A DNA stretch of 14,984 nt. Origin: Darwinibacter acetoxidans_A (GTDB lineage: Bacteria > Bacillota > Limnochordia > Darwinibacteriales > Darwinibacteriaceae). The translations under genes were made by a program, and so were the position numbers. Shown in pieces: positions 14,659 to 14,984 of this stretch (positions are counted from its first letter, which is position 1; every line of letters begins with the position of its first letter). The stretch is from contig JBHGWS010000044.1 of NCBI GenBank assembly GCA_041936745.1, forward strand, positions 1-14,984. Direction: 5' to 3'. The notes under the pieces are model-generated. The model worked only from the letters and a program-made list of their open reading frames with translations. It was not told the DNA's origin and did no database searches.

Positions 14659-14984
14659 ATTGTCCCATCTGGGCCATTACTTCGGCTGCAAAGTCTTCCT
14701 CTCGCCGATCCAGGCCTTCACCCCGCTCAAAGCGGGCAAAACGCCTGACGGAAATATTTTCTCCTATCTTGGCGATCTTTGCAGTGAGCAGTTCCTGTAT
14801 CGTCAGGTCCGTATCTTTTACAAAGGGCTGCTCCAGAAGGCAGATTTCCTCAATATATTTGTCGATGCGTCCTTCTACGATTTTGTCTATGATATGTTCC
14901 GGTTTTCCTTCATTTTTCGCAATGGTGCGGTAGATGTTTTTTTCATGCTCCAAAACTTCCTCGGGGATATCTTCCCGGGAAACG
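14657..14984 (-). CDS. tsf: Elongation factor Ts (C-terminal part; 5' end outside window)
   Basis: EF-Ts is the nucleotide exchange factor of EF-Tu. The visible 109 codons read VSREDIPEEVLEHEK from the window edge, then IVEGRIDKYIEEICLLEQPF, then LLTAKIAKIGENISVRRFARFERGEG, all typical of the EF-Ts C-terminal dimerisation region. The protein ends AQMGQ. The apparent start at 14953 is a TTG coding for leucine inside VPEEVLE-type sequence, not a true start, because the frame stays open and conserved to the edge. The stop codon overlaps the terminator stem. Upstream rpsB is expected but not visible. Confidence 0.96.
   Translation of the reverse strand, partial: VSREDIPEEVLEHEKNIYRTIAKNEGKPEHIIDKIVEGRIDKYIEEICLLEQPFVKDTDLTIQELLTAKIAKIGENISVRRFARFERGEGLDRREEDFAAEVMAQMGQ

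Noticed and set aside
14657..14953. A complete 98-codon gene starting at TTG 14953
   Set aside because: The TTG is an internal leucine of EF-Ts; the conserved reading frame continues upstream to the window edge, so this is a truncated tsf, not a small gene.
1..14984. Mobile elements, CRISPR arrays, tRNA/rRNA genes, riboswitches, T-box leaders
   Set aside because: I searched by eye and found no transposase, tandem spaced repeats, tRNA-like cloverleaf or leader space; all gaps are about 110 bases or less and the gene order is ordinary core genome.

Overview
The window is a densely packed block of housekeeping genes, all read from the minus strand (right to left). It comes from a low-to-moderate GC Firmicute, most likely a member of the Clostridia. 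The main reasons are a PolC-type replicative polymerase, strong AGGAGG-type ribosome binding sites, frequent TTG and GTG starts, and the gene order tsf-pyrH-frr-uppS-cdsA-dxr-rseP-ispG-proS-polC-rimP-nusA. That order matches the Bacillus/Clostridium arrangement, and ispG between rseP and proS points to Clostridia. I cannot name the genus. There are no mobile elements, tRNAs, rRNAs or CRISPR arrays, and no gap above about 110 bases.

In transcription order: (1) 14984-14657 is the 3' end of tsf, closed by an intrinsic terminator that begins inside its stop codon. (2) 14579-1546 is a 12-gene run with gaps of about 0-36 bases or short overlaps: pyrH (UMP kinase), frr (ribosome recycling), a small PASTA-like protein, uppS and cdsA (lipid-carrier and phospholipid precursors), an AI-2E/YtvI-like permease, dxr and ispG (two steps of the MEP isoprenoid pathway) flanking rseP (site-2 protease), proS, a small GT2 glycosyltransferase, and polC. 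MEP-pathway products feed UppS, so the run links isoprenoid supply, envelope lipid synthesis, translation and replication. (3) 1560-1 is a new transcription unit, rimP-nusA, with nusA cut by the window edge.

The most unusual points are these. PolC is only about 1130 residues. It lacks the 3'-5' proofreading exonuclease normally inserted in its PHP domain, and part of the usual N-terminal region, while the PHP metal ligands and polymerase aspartates remain. The rimP-nusA unit has a promoter with consensus -35 and -10 hexamers, whose -35 lies in the polC codons for the clamp-binding tail. It is followed about 25 bases later by a terminator-like hairpin with a poor U-tract, which fits NusA autoregulation by attenuation. 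A second terminator-like hairpin sits between the glycosyltransferase and polC. No clear promoter is visible for pyrH after the tsf terminator.

Several starts were moved from the longest open frame to positions supported by ribosome binding sites or family length (rimP, polC, ispG, rseP, cdsA, pyrH).
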